From CAYQQO01 sp964420115 (lineage in GTDB: Bacteria > Patescibacteriota > Minisyncoccia > Portnoybacterales > UBA2143): 64,000 nt of DNA. Both the position numbers and the translations under genes were made by a program. The stretch covers positions 57,362-121,361 of the forward strand of contig CAYQQO010000001.1 in assembly GCA_964420115.1 (NCBI GenBank). The letters run 5' to 3'. The notes beneath the pieces were generated by a model, which did no database searches, was not told where the DNA came from, and saw only the letters and a list, made by a program, of their open reading frames with translations. Shown here piece by piece: positions 24,757-32,193 of the stretch (position 1 is the first letter of the stretch; each line of letters opens with the position of its first letter).

Positions 24757-25650
24757 TCAATAGCTTTGCAACACTTGAGCCGGAGTTTTAAGTTCTAAAC
24801 CCAGATGCAAACGTTGTCTATTGTAGTAATCTAAATTTAACAATCTGTCTCTGATAAGAATTAACTCTCCCTGGAATCCCGTAGAGGCATTCTTCCTTAA
24901 GCGTTCGATTGAATCTTTCAACGTATCCGTTGTCAGTAGGTCTTCTTACTCTAGAATATCTGTGATTAGCGCCTAATCTGATCCTAATGTTTTCAGTAAA
25001 ATATGTTAAGAATTCTTGCCCATGATCAGATTGAACCATTTTGGAAGAATGGGGAAATATTCTTTGAGAATAATTAACAAAAGACAAGCTCCTGTAAGTA
25101 AAGACAAGCTCCTGTGAGTATTGATTCTTTCTGACGTTCTGGCAAAGGCAAATCTGGAGAAAACATCAATCATAGTGTAAACATAGAGATTGCCCGGAAT
25201 AATATGAATAGTGTCTAACCCAGCCAAACCGCCAGGATTAAAGGCTTTCGGTCGTTCTTCCTTAAAATGCCATCTTTTCCAAAGACTTCTCTTTCTTAAA
25301 AGATAATTCCTTTCTAATGTTCTTTTAATACTAGATAAACTAACAGAATATCCCAGATTAATCATTTCTCGATGAATCACTTCAGAACATCTTTTTCTTT
25401 TCTTTCTTAATTTGATAATCTTTTTAACAATGTTTTGAGATAATTCATGGGGATGCGAATGAGGTTTGGAACTTTCTGTTGGAATAGTATTAAATCTTGT
25501 CATTCTGGCTTTCTTGGCCTATCTGCTGACTGTTGAGGGATTAACTCCTGCATGCCTGGCCGCTTGCCCGGCAGACCAGTTGGATCTAATGACTAAATTA
25601 GCTGTTCGCATGCGCAAACGAGGTAAATATAGATTTATTGTATATGTCAT
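24757..25650 (-). pseudogene. IS481-like DDE transposase, broken by one nonsense and two frameshift lesions
   Basis: From ATG 25650 the frame encodes a helix-turn-helix (AGQAARHAGVNPSTVSR) then meets TAG where a Trp is expected. It continues as an integrase domain with the first Asp in LDTIHI and the second in QSDHGQEF, and the Glu in NGYVERFNRT. A 20-base tandem duplication at 25081-25120 shifts the frame in the middle; deleting one copy restores THRSLSFVNYSQRIF. A further one-base shift near 24880 separates EECLYGIPG from the tail LIRDRLLNLDYYNRQRL, which ends at TGA 24757-24759. The element cannot make its own transposase. Confidence 0.88.
25081..25120. repeat. 20-bp tandem duplication inside the transposase
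   Basis: AAGACAAGCTCCTGTAAGTA (25081-25100) is followed directly by the same 20 bases with one change, A to G (25101-25120). Twenty bases is not a multiple of three, so it frameshifts the gene. Confidence 0.95.
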
Positions 25651-25729
25651 ATACATATCATTTTACCAGCTAAGGTGTTGCAAAGGTATTGAACCATTAC
25701 AGGTGAATAGTCCACGATGATATTCAGCA

Positions 25730-26577
25730 TTAAGGATTTAACGATTTAACTTTTTCAAATCCAGGAATTGTTTTAAGTTTCTCTAAAGGAGTTAAGCCGC
25801 TAAGTCCCAAATGTTCTCTGTTATTGTTGTAGTAGTAAAGGAAGTCCCTGAATTTCTTTCTGGCAGAATTAAGGTCTTTGAATATCTCTCTTTGATAGAA
25901 TTCCTGTTCGCAGGTGCGATGAAATCTTTCTACTTTGCCGTTCTGAGCCGGCTTGCCTTTATCAATCAGATAGTGTTCAATGTTTAATCTTTGGCAGTTA
26001 AGGTCAAAAGGATGCAATCTCGGATTCAACGGATTAATGCTCTTCTCATAGCCGGTATATCTGTTGGTAAAAGTTGAATGATTATCTGTCTGAATGCCTT
26101 TAACCTCAAAAGGATAGAAGTTTAGCAGTAAATTGGTAAACAGTATTCCTTCTAAGTTTGATTGTGTCTCATAGATAGCCCCGTAAGCAATGCCGGTAAG
26201 ATAGTCTATGCTTGAATACTGATAGTACCAGGCATTAACAAACGATTTAAAAGCATACTTAACATCAAATTGAATTAACTGGCCTGATTCGTGTATTTTG
26301 CATTTCTTGATTCTTTTCTTCTTGCTTTTAATTCGTCTGCTTAATTTAGGATTAACTAATCCTTCTTTCTTTAGAAAGCCGGTTACTCCAGACTGGATGT
26401 CTTAATGCCATATCTCTTCTTTAATCTGATTTTGATAATATCAGGACCTATCCTCGGCCTTGTTTTCTTGAGAGCTTAATCTTTGATTTGATGTCATCTG
26501 TATATTCGTTTGGATGAGTGCGGGGCGCTCTGGATTTGGGAACTAATCCATTTCTCCCATATTTTAGATAGTTAGAT
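25730..26577 (-). pseudogene. Second IS transposase remnant (DDE, related to the one at 61.5 kb)
   Basis: Reading down from 26577: an HTH piece (YLKYGRNGLVPKS), then RKQGRG and GPDIIKIRLKKRYGIK in shifted frames, then a long open stretch from about 26395 with no start codon. The integrase core has LIQFDVKY, IQTDNHSTF (His where Gly is normal) and GKPAQNGKVERFHRT, ending PLEKLKTIPGFEK. At least two frameshifts lie in the N-terminal third. NRYTGY, NPRLH and PAQNGKVER are shared with the element at 61.5 kb, so both belong to one family, but they are clearly diverged. It lies directly beside the first remnant. Confidence 0.8.
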
Positions 26578-26593
26578 TTAAAATTAAAATTTA

Positions 26594-26621
26594 TTGACGA
26601 AGGATGCTTTTGCGGTAAGAT
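26594..26621 (+). promoter_or_regulatory. Promoter of the 120-aa gene, leaderless spacing
   Basis: TTGACG (26594-26599), a 16-base spacer and TAAGAT (26616-26621) end 8 bases before the ATG at 26630. Confidence 0.5.
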
Positions 26622-26629
26622 TGTAATAT

Positions 26630-26992
26630 ATGTCTCTTTTGTCTTTTAAAGAGCCGAAAAATAATAAGGATTTTTACTGGACTGCGCATATAAAAAGGAA
26701 GATGCGCTATTATCAAATTTCTGAAGGCCGTTTAAAAAGAATTTTAAGGCATCCCAAAAGAAAGGAGAAAGGAATTGCTCCAAATACTGTTGCCTTAATG
26801 CAGTCGGCCGGGACAAAAAAACCAACAGAAATTTGGCTGATGTATCAATTAGTCGGCAAAAAGAAAAGGATGATTTCTGCTTGGCGTTATCCGGGTATCA
26901 GCCCTAAAAGCGAACAAATACCTATTCCTGATGATATTGTTAGAGAATTGAAAGAAAGTATTTTGAATTTTTCTAAGGATGTTTGTGCATGA
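26630..26992 (+). CDS. Uncharacterised 120-aa basic protein
   Basis: I do not recognise this protein with confidence. It is 120 residues, basic in the N-terminal half, with HIKRKMRYYQISEGRLKRILRHP followed by a region of short strands (NTVALMQSAG, EIWLMYQLVGKKKRMISAWRYPG, where the length is given only to mark residues 52-90) and an acidic C-terminal helix. The order helix-RILxHP-strands recalls DUF4258/RelE-like small folds, but no catalytic signature is visible. It has its own promoter and is wedged between two IS remnants and a third fragment, so it could have travelled with them or simply survived. Confidence 0.6.
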   Translation: MSLLSFKEPKNNKDFYWTAHIKRKMRYYQISEGRLKRILRHPKRKEKGIAPNTVALMQSAGTKKPTEIWLMYQLVGKKKRMISAWRYPGISPKSEQIPIPDDIVRELKESILNFSKDVCA

Positions 26993-27028
26993 TGAGATAC
27001 ATAGGTGGCACTCTAAAAATCAAGAAAT

Positions 27029-27193
27029 ATGCCAAAAATGTACGAAAGGTACCGGAACTTTATAAGAACTGATTGTACTAAAATACCAGACAGGGAGATT
27101 AGAAAAGCCAAAAAAGAGTTAAACAGCAGACCGAAAAAACGGCTCAGATACAAAACTCCCTTGGAAGTCTTTAGTGTTGCGCTTAGAGGTTGA
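27029..27193 (+). pseudogene. C-terminal fragment of an IS30-family transposase
   Basis: A 54-residue frame from ATG 27029 to TGA 27191-27193 reads IPDREIRKAKKELNSRPKKR then LRYKTPLEVFSVALRG. That is the conserved C-terminal end of IS30-type transposases (NxRPRKxLxYxTPxEVF). The DDE core and N-terminal HTH are missing, so it is debris. The secD promoter starts 18 bases after its stop. Confidence 0.85.
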
Positions 27194-27210
27194 ATTCAAC
27201 ATACAATGTT

Positions 27211-27239
27211 TTGACAAAAAAGGGTAAATGATGTAAAGT
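27211..27239 (+). promoter_or_regulatory. secD promoter, leaderless spacing
   Basis: Consensus TTGACA (27211-27216), 17 bases, TAAAGT (27234-27239), then 7 bases to ATG 27247. An in-frame GTG at 27238 lies inside the -10 and cannot be the start if this promoter is used. Confidence 0.6.
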
Positions 27240-27246
27240 GACAAAG

Positions 27247-28698
27247 ATGGGAATTTTTAACAGAAAGAAGGAAGAGAATACAAAGGATAAAAATACAAGA
27301 AAAGACAAAAAAGTCCGTTGGATTATTTTTTTTATTCTTGTTGTCGGTCTTTCGGCCGCTTTTTTAGATTATCCAGCTGCTTGGGATAAAAGCGCCGAAT
27401 GGGTTAATAGGCAGATCGGGGCAGATTTTATACCTCATTTTATTGATACTCCTTTTAAGCTTGGTCTTGATTTACAGGGCGGCACTCATTTGGTTTATCA
27501 AGCTGATTTAACTAATATTGATCCAGAGGATTATGCTGATTCTATGCAGGGGGTAAGGGATGTTATTGAGAGAAGAGTTAATATGTTTGGTGTTGCCGAG
27601 CCGGTTGTCCAGGTTAATAAGGTTGGTTCTGATTATCGTTTGATTGTTGAATTGGCCGGGATAAAAGACGCTCATCAGGCCATTGAAATGATAGGCCAAA
27701 CTCCTTCTTTGGATTTTAGAAAAGCTCGCGGCGAGGAAGAGACAAAAAATATTTTAGAAAAACAAGAGGGAATAAAGAAAAAATTGCAGGAAGGCGAAGA
27801 GATTAATGAAGAAGAAACAGAAATAATTTTAAAAGACCCTTATTTTGAACCGACAGAACTAACCGGCCGCTACTTAAAAAACGCAGAGCTTCAGTTTGAC
27901 CAGCAGACATACCAGCCGCAGGTAAATTTGCAGTTTGATGATGAGGGTAGTGCAATTTTTGAAAGGTTAACAAGCCAGAGCGTGGGTCAGCAGTTAGCTA
28001 TTTATTTAGACGGAGCGGTTATTAGCGCGCCAGTGGTTCAAGAGATAATTACTGGAGGCAGAGCCCAAATTACCGGCCAGTTTAGTATGGAAGAGGCTAA
28101 AAAATTGGTCCAGCGCCTTAATGCCGGAGCTTTGCCGGTGCCGATTAATCTGATTAATCAGCAGACAGTTGGAGCGAGTTTGGGGTATATTTCTTTAGAA
28201 CAGTCGCTTAAAGCGGGCTCTTTGGGGTTTTTGTTAATTTTGGTCTTTTTAATTTTTTATTATCGTTTGCCCGGCCTTTTGTCCAGTTTAGCTCTTTTGA
28301 TCTATTTAGCTCTTGTTTTGGCGGTTTTAAAATTAATTCCGGTTACACTCACTTTAGCTGGTATCGCTGGTATTATTTTGTCAATCGGCATGGCTGTTGA
28401 CGCTAATATTTTAATTTTTGAGCGGCTCAAAGAAGAATTAAAAGCCGGCAAAAGTTTAGCTGGCAGTATTGAAGAGGCCTTTAAAAGAGCCTGGCCCGCT
28501 ATTAGGGACGGCAATATTTCCACTATTATCACCTCTGTAATACTTTATGTTTTTGCCACTGGTTTGATTAAGGGGTTTGCTTTAACTTTGGGTATTGGTG
28601 TTTTAATCAGCATGTTTTCCGCTATAATTGTCACTAAAAATTTTTTAAAGTTTTTTATTGGAGGAAAATTAGAAAGCAAAGAAAGGTTATGGAGATAG
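27247..28698 (+). CDS. secD: Protein translocase subunit SecD
   Basis: 483 residues from ATG 27247. One N-terminal helix (WIIFFILVVGLSAAFL) is followed by LGLDLQGGTHLVYQ, the SecD signature, the large periplasmic P1 domain (about 75-310, with an acidic coiled stretch EETKNILEKQEGIKKK) and five membrane helices of the RND fold (GMAVDANILIFERLKEEL near 400). With SecF it uses the proton gradient to pull preproteins out of SecYEG. secF begins 15 bases after this stop, so they form one operon. Confidence 0.96.
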   Translation: MGIFNRKKEENTKDKNTRKDKKVRWIIFFILVVGLSAAFLDYPAAWDKSAEWVNRQIGADFIPHFIDTPFKLGLDLQGGTHLVYQADLTNIDPEDYADSMQGVRDVIERRVNMFGVAEPVVQVNKVGSDYRLIVELAGIKDAHQAIEMIGQTPSLDFRKARGEEETKNILEKQEGIKKKLQEGEEINEEETEIILKDPYFEPTELTGRYLKNAELQFDQQTYQPQVNLQFDDEGSAIFERLTSQSVGQQLAIYLDGAVISAPVVQEIITGGRAQITGQFSMEEAKKLVQRLNAGALPVPINLINQQTVGASLGYISLEQSLKAGSLGFLLILVFLIFYYRLPGLLSSLALLIYLALVLAVLKLIPVTLTLAGIAGIILSIGMAVDANILIFERLKEELKAGKSLAGSIEEAFKRAWPAIRDGNISTIITSVILYVFATGLIKGFALTLGIGVLISMFSAIIVTKNFLKFFIGGKLESKERLWR

Positions 28699-28713
28699 TC
28701 AATCTTTAAATTT

Positions 28714-29616
28714 ATGCAAATTATTCCCCGCCGTAAAATTTATGTATCAATTTCTGTAATACTGCTTTTGGCCAGTTTAATTTGTTTGTTTTTATGGGGG
28801 CTTAATTTAGGCATTGATTTTACTGGTGGGACATTAATGGAGGTGAGGTTTGCCGATAATCGGCCTAGCAACCAGCAAATTCAGGAAAGCTTGAAAGAAT
28901 TATCAGATAAAGAGAATTTAGAATTAGGCCAGATAAATCTCCAGCCAACAGGAGGGAAGGGATTAATTATTCGCTTGAGAGATATTAGTGAAGAAACTCA
29001 TCAGAAAATTTTAGAAACATTAGAGCTGACTTCAGAAAATGAAGAAAGATTTGAATCAATCGGCCCTTTAATCGGCCAGGAACTTAAAAGAAAAGCTCTT
29101 TGGGCAATTTTTTTAGCCCTAATAGCCATTGTTGTCTATATTGCCTGGGCCTTTAGAAGGGTTTCAAAACCAGTTGCTTCTTGGCAGTATGGACTGGTGG
29201 CTATTATTGCTCTTTTCCATGATATTTTTATCACTATGGGATTTTTTGCCTTTCTTGGTTATACGCACAAAATTGAAATAGGGCTTCCCTTTGTCGCCGC
29301 TTTTTTAACTATTTTAGGTTATTCAGTTAACAACAGTATTGTTATTTTTGACCGCGTTCGTGAGAATTTAATGAAAACAGACTGGGGCAGTTTTGAAGAA
29401 ACGGTTAATCAAAGCATTAACCAAAGCATTGGCCGTTGTCTTAACACTGCCCTGACAACTCTTTTTGTTCTTTTGGCTATTTTCTTTCTTGGCGGCTTGA
29501 CTATTAAATATTTTGCCTTGGCTCTTATTATCGGCATAATTGTTGGCACTTATTCTTCTATTTTTGTCACTAGTTCTTTAATAGTCGTTTGGCAGAAAAT
29601 AATGTATAGAAGCTGA
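28714..29616 (+). CDS. secF: Protein translocase subunit SecF
   Basis: 300 residues. LGIDFTGGTLMEVRF near residue 30 is the SecF signature; the short periplasmic domain runs to about 125, followed by five membrane helices with YSVNNSIVIFDRVREN near 208. It is the partner of SecD in the Sec channel accessory complex. Organisation as two separate genes matches most bacteria. The stop is followed by the promoter of an unrelated regulator gene. Confidence 0.96.
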   Translation: MQIIPRRKIYVSISVILLLASLICLFLWGLNLGIDFTGGTLMEVRFADNRPSNQQIQESLKELSDKENLELGQINLQPTGGKGLIIRLRDISEETHQKILETLELTSENEERFESIGPLIGQELKRKALWAIFLALIAIVVYIAWAFRRVSKPVASWQYGLVAIIALFHDIFITMGFFAFLGYTHKIEIGLPFVAAFLTILGYSVNNSIVIFDRVRENLMKTDWGSFEETVNQSINQSIGRCLNTALTTLFVLLAIFFLGGLTIKYFALALIIGIIVGTYSSIFVTSSLIVVWQKIMYRS

Positions 29617-29641
29617 TTGCCAGCAACAAATCAATGAGGTG

Positions 29642-29670
29642 TTGACTTTTAAAAAATAATATGTTAAATT
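29642..29670 (+). promoter_or_regulatory. Promoter for the sigma/HARE gene
   Basis: TTGACT (29642-29647), 17 bases, TAAATT (29665-29670). It implies a leader of about 35 bases, unlike the leaderless promoters elsewhere in this window. Confidence 0.5.
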
Positions 29671-29672
29671 AG

Positions 29673-29704
29673 CTTTAGGTTATTAGGGGGTAATTGGCCT
29701 AAAG
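29673..29704 (+). promoter_or_regulatory. Leader hairpin before the sigma/HARE gene
   Basis: CTTTAGG (29673-29679) and CCTAAAG (29698-29704) are perfect arms enclosing an 18-base loop that contains AGGGGG, the only purine-rich candidate ribosome-binding site. Pairing would expose or present this site 10 bases before the ATG at 29714. Confidence 0.4.
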
Positions 29705-29713
29705 TTGAAAAAC

Positions 29714-30754
29714 ATGAGCAACAAAAATTCTTTTTCTAAATATCAACAATTAGCTCTAAGGATAATTAAGCAAATTCCTAATCCACGAACTGGGGAAATT
29801 ATTTCTTTGCGTTTTGGCTTAGAAGATGGCCAGCGCAGAACTTTAGAAGCAGTTGGCCAAAAATATGGAATTACTAGGGAGCGGGTTCGCCAAGTGGAGA
29901 AAGCCGCTTTTTTTGAGTTTGGGAAACCAGAAGTTAAAAAACTATTCCAGCCTGCTTTTAAGACAATTGATATTTTTTTAAACCAAGAGGGGCAATTAGT
30001 TAGAGAGGAAAGACTGCTTTCTTTATTGGCTAACACAGAAAGTTCTGATCCCAGCCGCGGTGTTTTGTATTTTATTTTAACCTTAGGCCAACATTATAAT
30101 CGTTTTGTTAATTATGATAAATTTTTCCCTGTTTGGACTAATTCTGAAGATGTTTTTAATAAAGCCAGCCAAACAATAGATTCTCTGCTTAATAGGCTGA
30201 TTAAAGAGGGCCAGCCTGTTAGTGAAAAACAGCTGACGGAATTCTTGAAGGAATTAAACCACAACATTTCAAAGAGGGCGCTTTTGTCGTATATTGACGC
30301 AACCAAACAAATCAACCAGAACAATCTTGGTCAATTTGGTTTAACCAGCTGGCCGGAAATTAATCCCCGAGGAGTAAAAGACAAGGCTTATATTATTTTT
30401 AAGGGGAAAAACAAACCCTTGCATTTCAGTGAAGTAGCTAATTTGATTAATAGTGAAAGTGGCGATTCTTATAATGTTCAGGTTCAGACAGTTCATAATG
30501 AGCTTATTAAAGATGACCGCTTCGTCCTGGTTGGCCGGGGTATTTATGCTCTGAAAGAGTGGGGTTATCAGCCAGGGACAGTTCGTCAGGTGATTGCTAA
30601 TCTTTTGAAAGAAAGCGGTCCTTTGAGTAAAAATGAAATTTTATACGGTGTTTTAAAAGATCGCTTAGTCAAAGAAAATACTGTTTTAATTAATTTGCAA
30701 AATAGAAATCATTTTATTAAAGAGGCAGATGGTAAATATAAATTAGCAAAATAG
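29714..30754 (+). CDS. Sigma-70 region 4 / HARE-HTH DNA-binding protein
   Basis: 346 residues from the ATG at 29714; a TTG at 29705 would add three. Residues about 20-65 are a sigma region 4 look-alike: IISLRFGLEDGQRRTLEAVG, then KYGITRERVRQVEKAA, the -35-reading helix-turn-helix. Regions 2 and 3 are missing, so it cannot be a full sigma factor. A helical middle leads to a HARE-HTH domain (about 225-345, KAYIIFKGKNKPLHFSEVA and VGRGIYALKEWG), the fold found in the RNA polymerase delta subunit. It is likely a polymerase-associated or DNA-binding regulator; target genes are unknown. Confidence 0.82.
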   Translation: MSNKNSFSKYQQLALRIIKQIPNPRTGEIISLRFGLEDGQRRTLEAVGQKYGITRERVRQVEKAAFFEFGKPEVKKLFQPAFKTIDIFLNQEGQLVREERLLSLLANTESSDPSRGVLYFILTLGQHYNRFVNYDKFFPVWTNSEDVFNKASQTIDSLLNRLIKEGQPVSEKQLTEFLKELNHNISKRALLSYIDATKQINQNNLGQFGLTSWPEINPRGVKDKAYIIFKGKNKPLHFSEVANLINSESGDSYNVQVQTVHNELIKDDRFVLVGRGIYALKEWGYQPGTVRQVIANLLKESGPLSKNEILYGVLKDRLVKENTVLINLQNRNHFIKEADGKYKLAK

Positions 30755-30817
30755 ATAGCAGTTTGCTGAGGATATTTCTTATAATTTAACAGCAGGATTG
30801 CTATTTGGCATTTTTGA

Positions 30818-32188
30818 ATGTCTAACCCATTAGAAATTATTCTGGCTGTCTTACCAGCGCTTTACGACTTCGGGGGTTTTTTATTATCTCTTTGGTGGAT
30901 TTATTTGCCTATTTTTCTGTTCTATACGGCTTATGGTCTCTGGCTTAAATTTATTAGACAAAAATTTGTCCAGAAAACAGAATGGGTACTTTTAGAAATT
31001 ATTCCTCCTGCCGAAGTCAAAAAAACGCCTCGGGCAATGGAGCAATTTTTCGCCGGGCTCCACGGCACTCAAAGCGGACCGAACTGGAAAGAAATAAATA
31101 TTCAGGGGTCTGTTCAAAGATGGTTTAGTTTGGAAATAGTTAGCCAGTCCGGTGAAATACATTTTTTAGTCAGAGCGCCTGCTATCTTTAGGAATTTAGT
31201 GGAAGCCCAAATTTACGCCCAATATCCAGAGGCAGAAATTAATGAAGTAGACGATTATATTTATTCTGTTCCCTCTGATATTCCTAGCGAGGATTATGAT
31301 TTATGGGGAACGGAGTTAGTTTTGACAAAAGAAGACGCTTATCCAATAAGAACATACACTGCTTTTGAGAAGGATGTTGTTTTAGAAGAACAAAGAATTG
31401 ATCCTTTAGCCTCTTTGCTTGAGGTGATGAGTAAATTAAGGCAGGGTGAAAATATTTGGATTCAGACATTAATTCGTCCGGTAAGAGACGATTGGAAAAA
31501 AGAGGCAGAGAAATTAAGAGACCAAATACTTGGTCGGGTAGAAAAAAAGAGTCCGGGTATATTTAGTCAGGAAGTGTCCGCTTTGACAGAAGAGACAAGA
31601 AAAAACATCTCTCATCTTATTACCGGTGTGCCGGGAGCAGGAGACGAAAAAAAAGAAGAGAAAAAAAGCAATCCGTTGGACTTAATGACTAAAGGGGAGA
31701 AGGATGCTATCACGGCTATAGAAGAAAATATTTCCAAAATTGGCTTTGAGGTAATTATTAGGTTTCTTTATTTAGCGCCAACAGATATTTTTTCCCGCGC
31801 TAATGTAGCGGCAGTAATGGGTTGTTACAAGCAATTCAGCACCCAAAACCTGAATGGGTTTAAGCCTAATTTAAAAATTACCACAATGATTGATTATGAA
31901 ATACAAGGCAAACACAAAAGAGAAGCCTATCGCAAGAAAAAAGTGTTTGAAGACTATAAAAAAAGAGATTTTGTCTTACAGTCAAATGTCATTAAATATT
32001 TAAAACCGGCTTTTTTTGAGAAATGGCCTATACTGAATTGGTTTTTTGTTAGAAGCCAACCTTTTGTTTTTAATATTGAGGAACTGGCCACTATTTATCA
32101 TTTGCCGGGCATGATGGTTAAGGCGCCTTTATCGCCTAAGGTGGAAGCTAAAAAGGGTGAACCGCCAGCGCGTTTGCCAACCAGCTAA
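30818..32188 (+). CDS. Membrane-anchored protein paired with a TraG-like ATPase
   Basis: 456 residues. One or two membrane helices lie within residues 8-45 (LPIFLFYTAYGLWL); the rest is soluble, mixed alpha/beta, with LEIVSQSGEIHFLVRAP near 110 and an acidic linker near 275-290. I recognise no enzymatic motif. It precedes the ATPase gene by five bases, and similar pairs are common in CPR genomes, which suggests one complex: a membrane platform plus a hexameric motor. It may take part in DNA or protein transport. A TATAAT at 30780-30785 lies 32 bases before the ATG. Confidence 0.65.
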   Translation: MSNPLEIILAVLPALYDFGGFLLSLWWIYLPIFLFYTAYGLWLKFIRQKFVQKTEWVLLEIIPPAEVKKTPRAMEQFFAGLHGTQSGPNWKEINIQGSVQRWFSLEIVSQSGEIHFLVRAPAIFRNLVEAQIYAQYPEAEINEVDDYIYSVPSDIPSEDYDLWGTELVLTKEDAYPIRTYTAFEKDVVLEEQRIDPLASLLEVMSKLRQGENIWIQTLIRPVRDDWKKEAEKLRDQILGRVEKKSPGIFSQEVSALTEETRKNISHLITGVPGAGDEKKEEKKSNPLDLMTKGEKDAITAIEENISKIGFEVIIRFLYLAPTDIFSRANVAAVMGCYKQFSTQNLNGFKPNLKITTMIDYEIQGKHKREAYRKKKVFEDYKKRDFVLQSNVIKYLKPAFFEKWPILNWFFVRSQPFVFNIEELATIYHLPGMMVKAPLSPKVEAKKGEPPARLPTS

Positions 32189-32193
32189 TTTAT

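Larger units (their letters stand above)
24757..25692 (-). mobile_element. IS481-like insertion sequence remnant with terminal inverted repeats
   Basis: Imperfect 27-base ends match 23 of 27: left 24757-24783 (TCAATAGCTTTGCAACACTT...) and right 25666-25692, whose complement starts TCAATACCTTTGCAACACC. They enclose one transposase reading frame on the minus strand, now broken. I could not see a clear target duplication. Confidence 0.8.
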
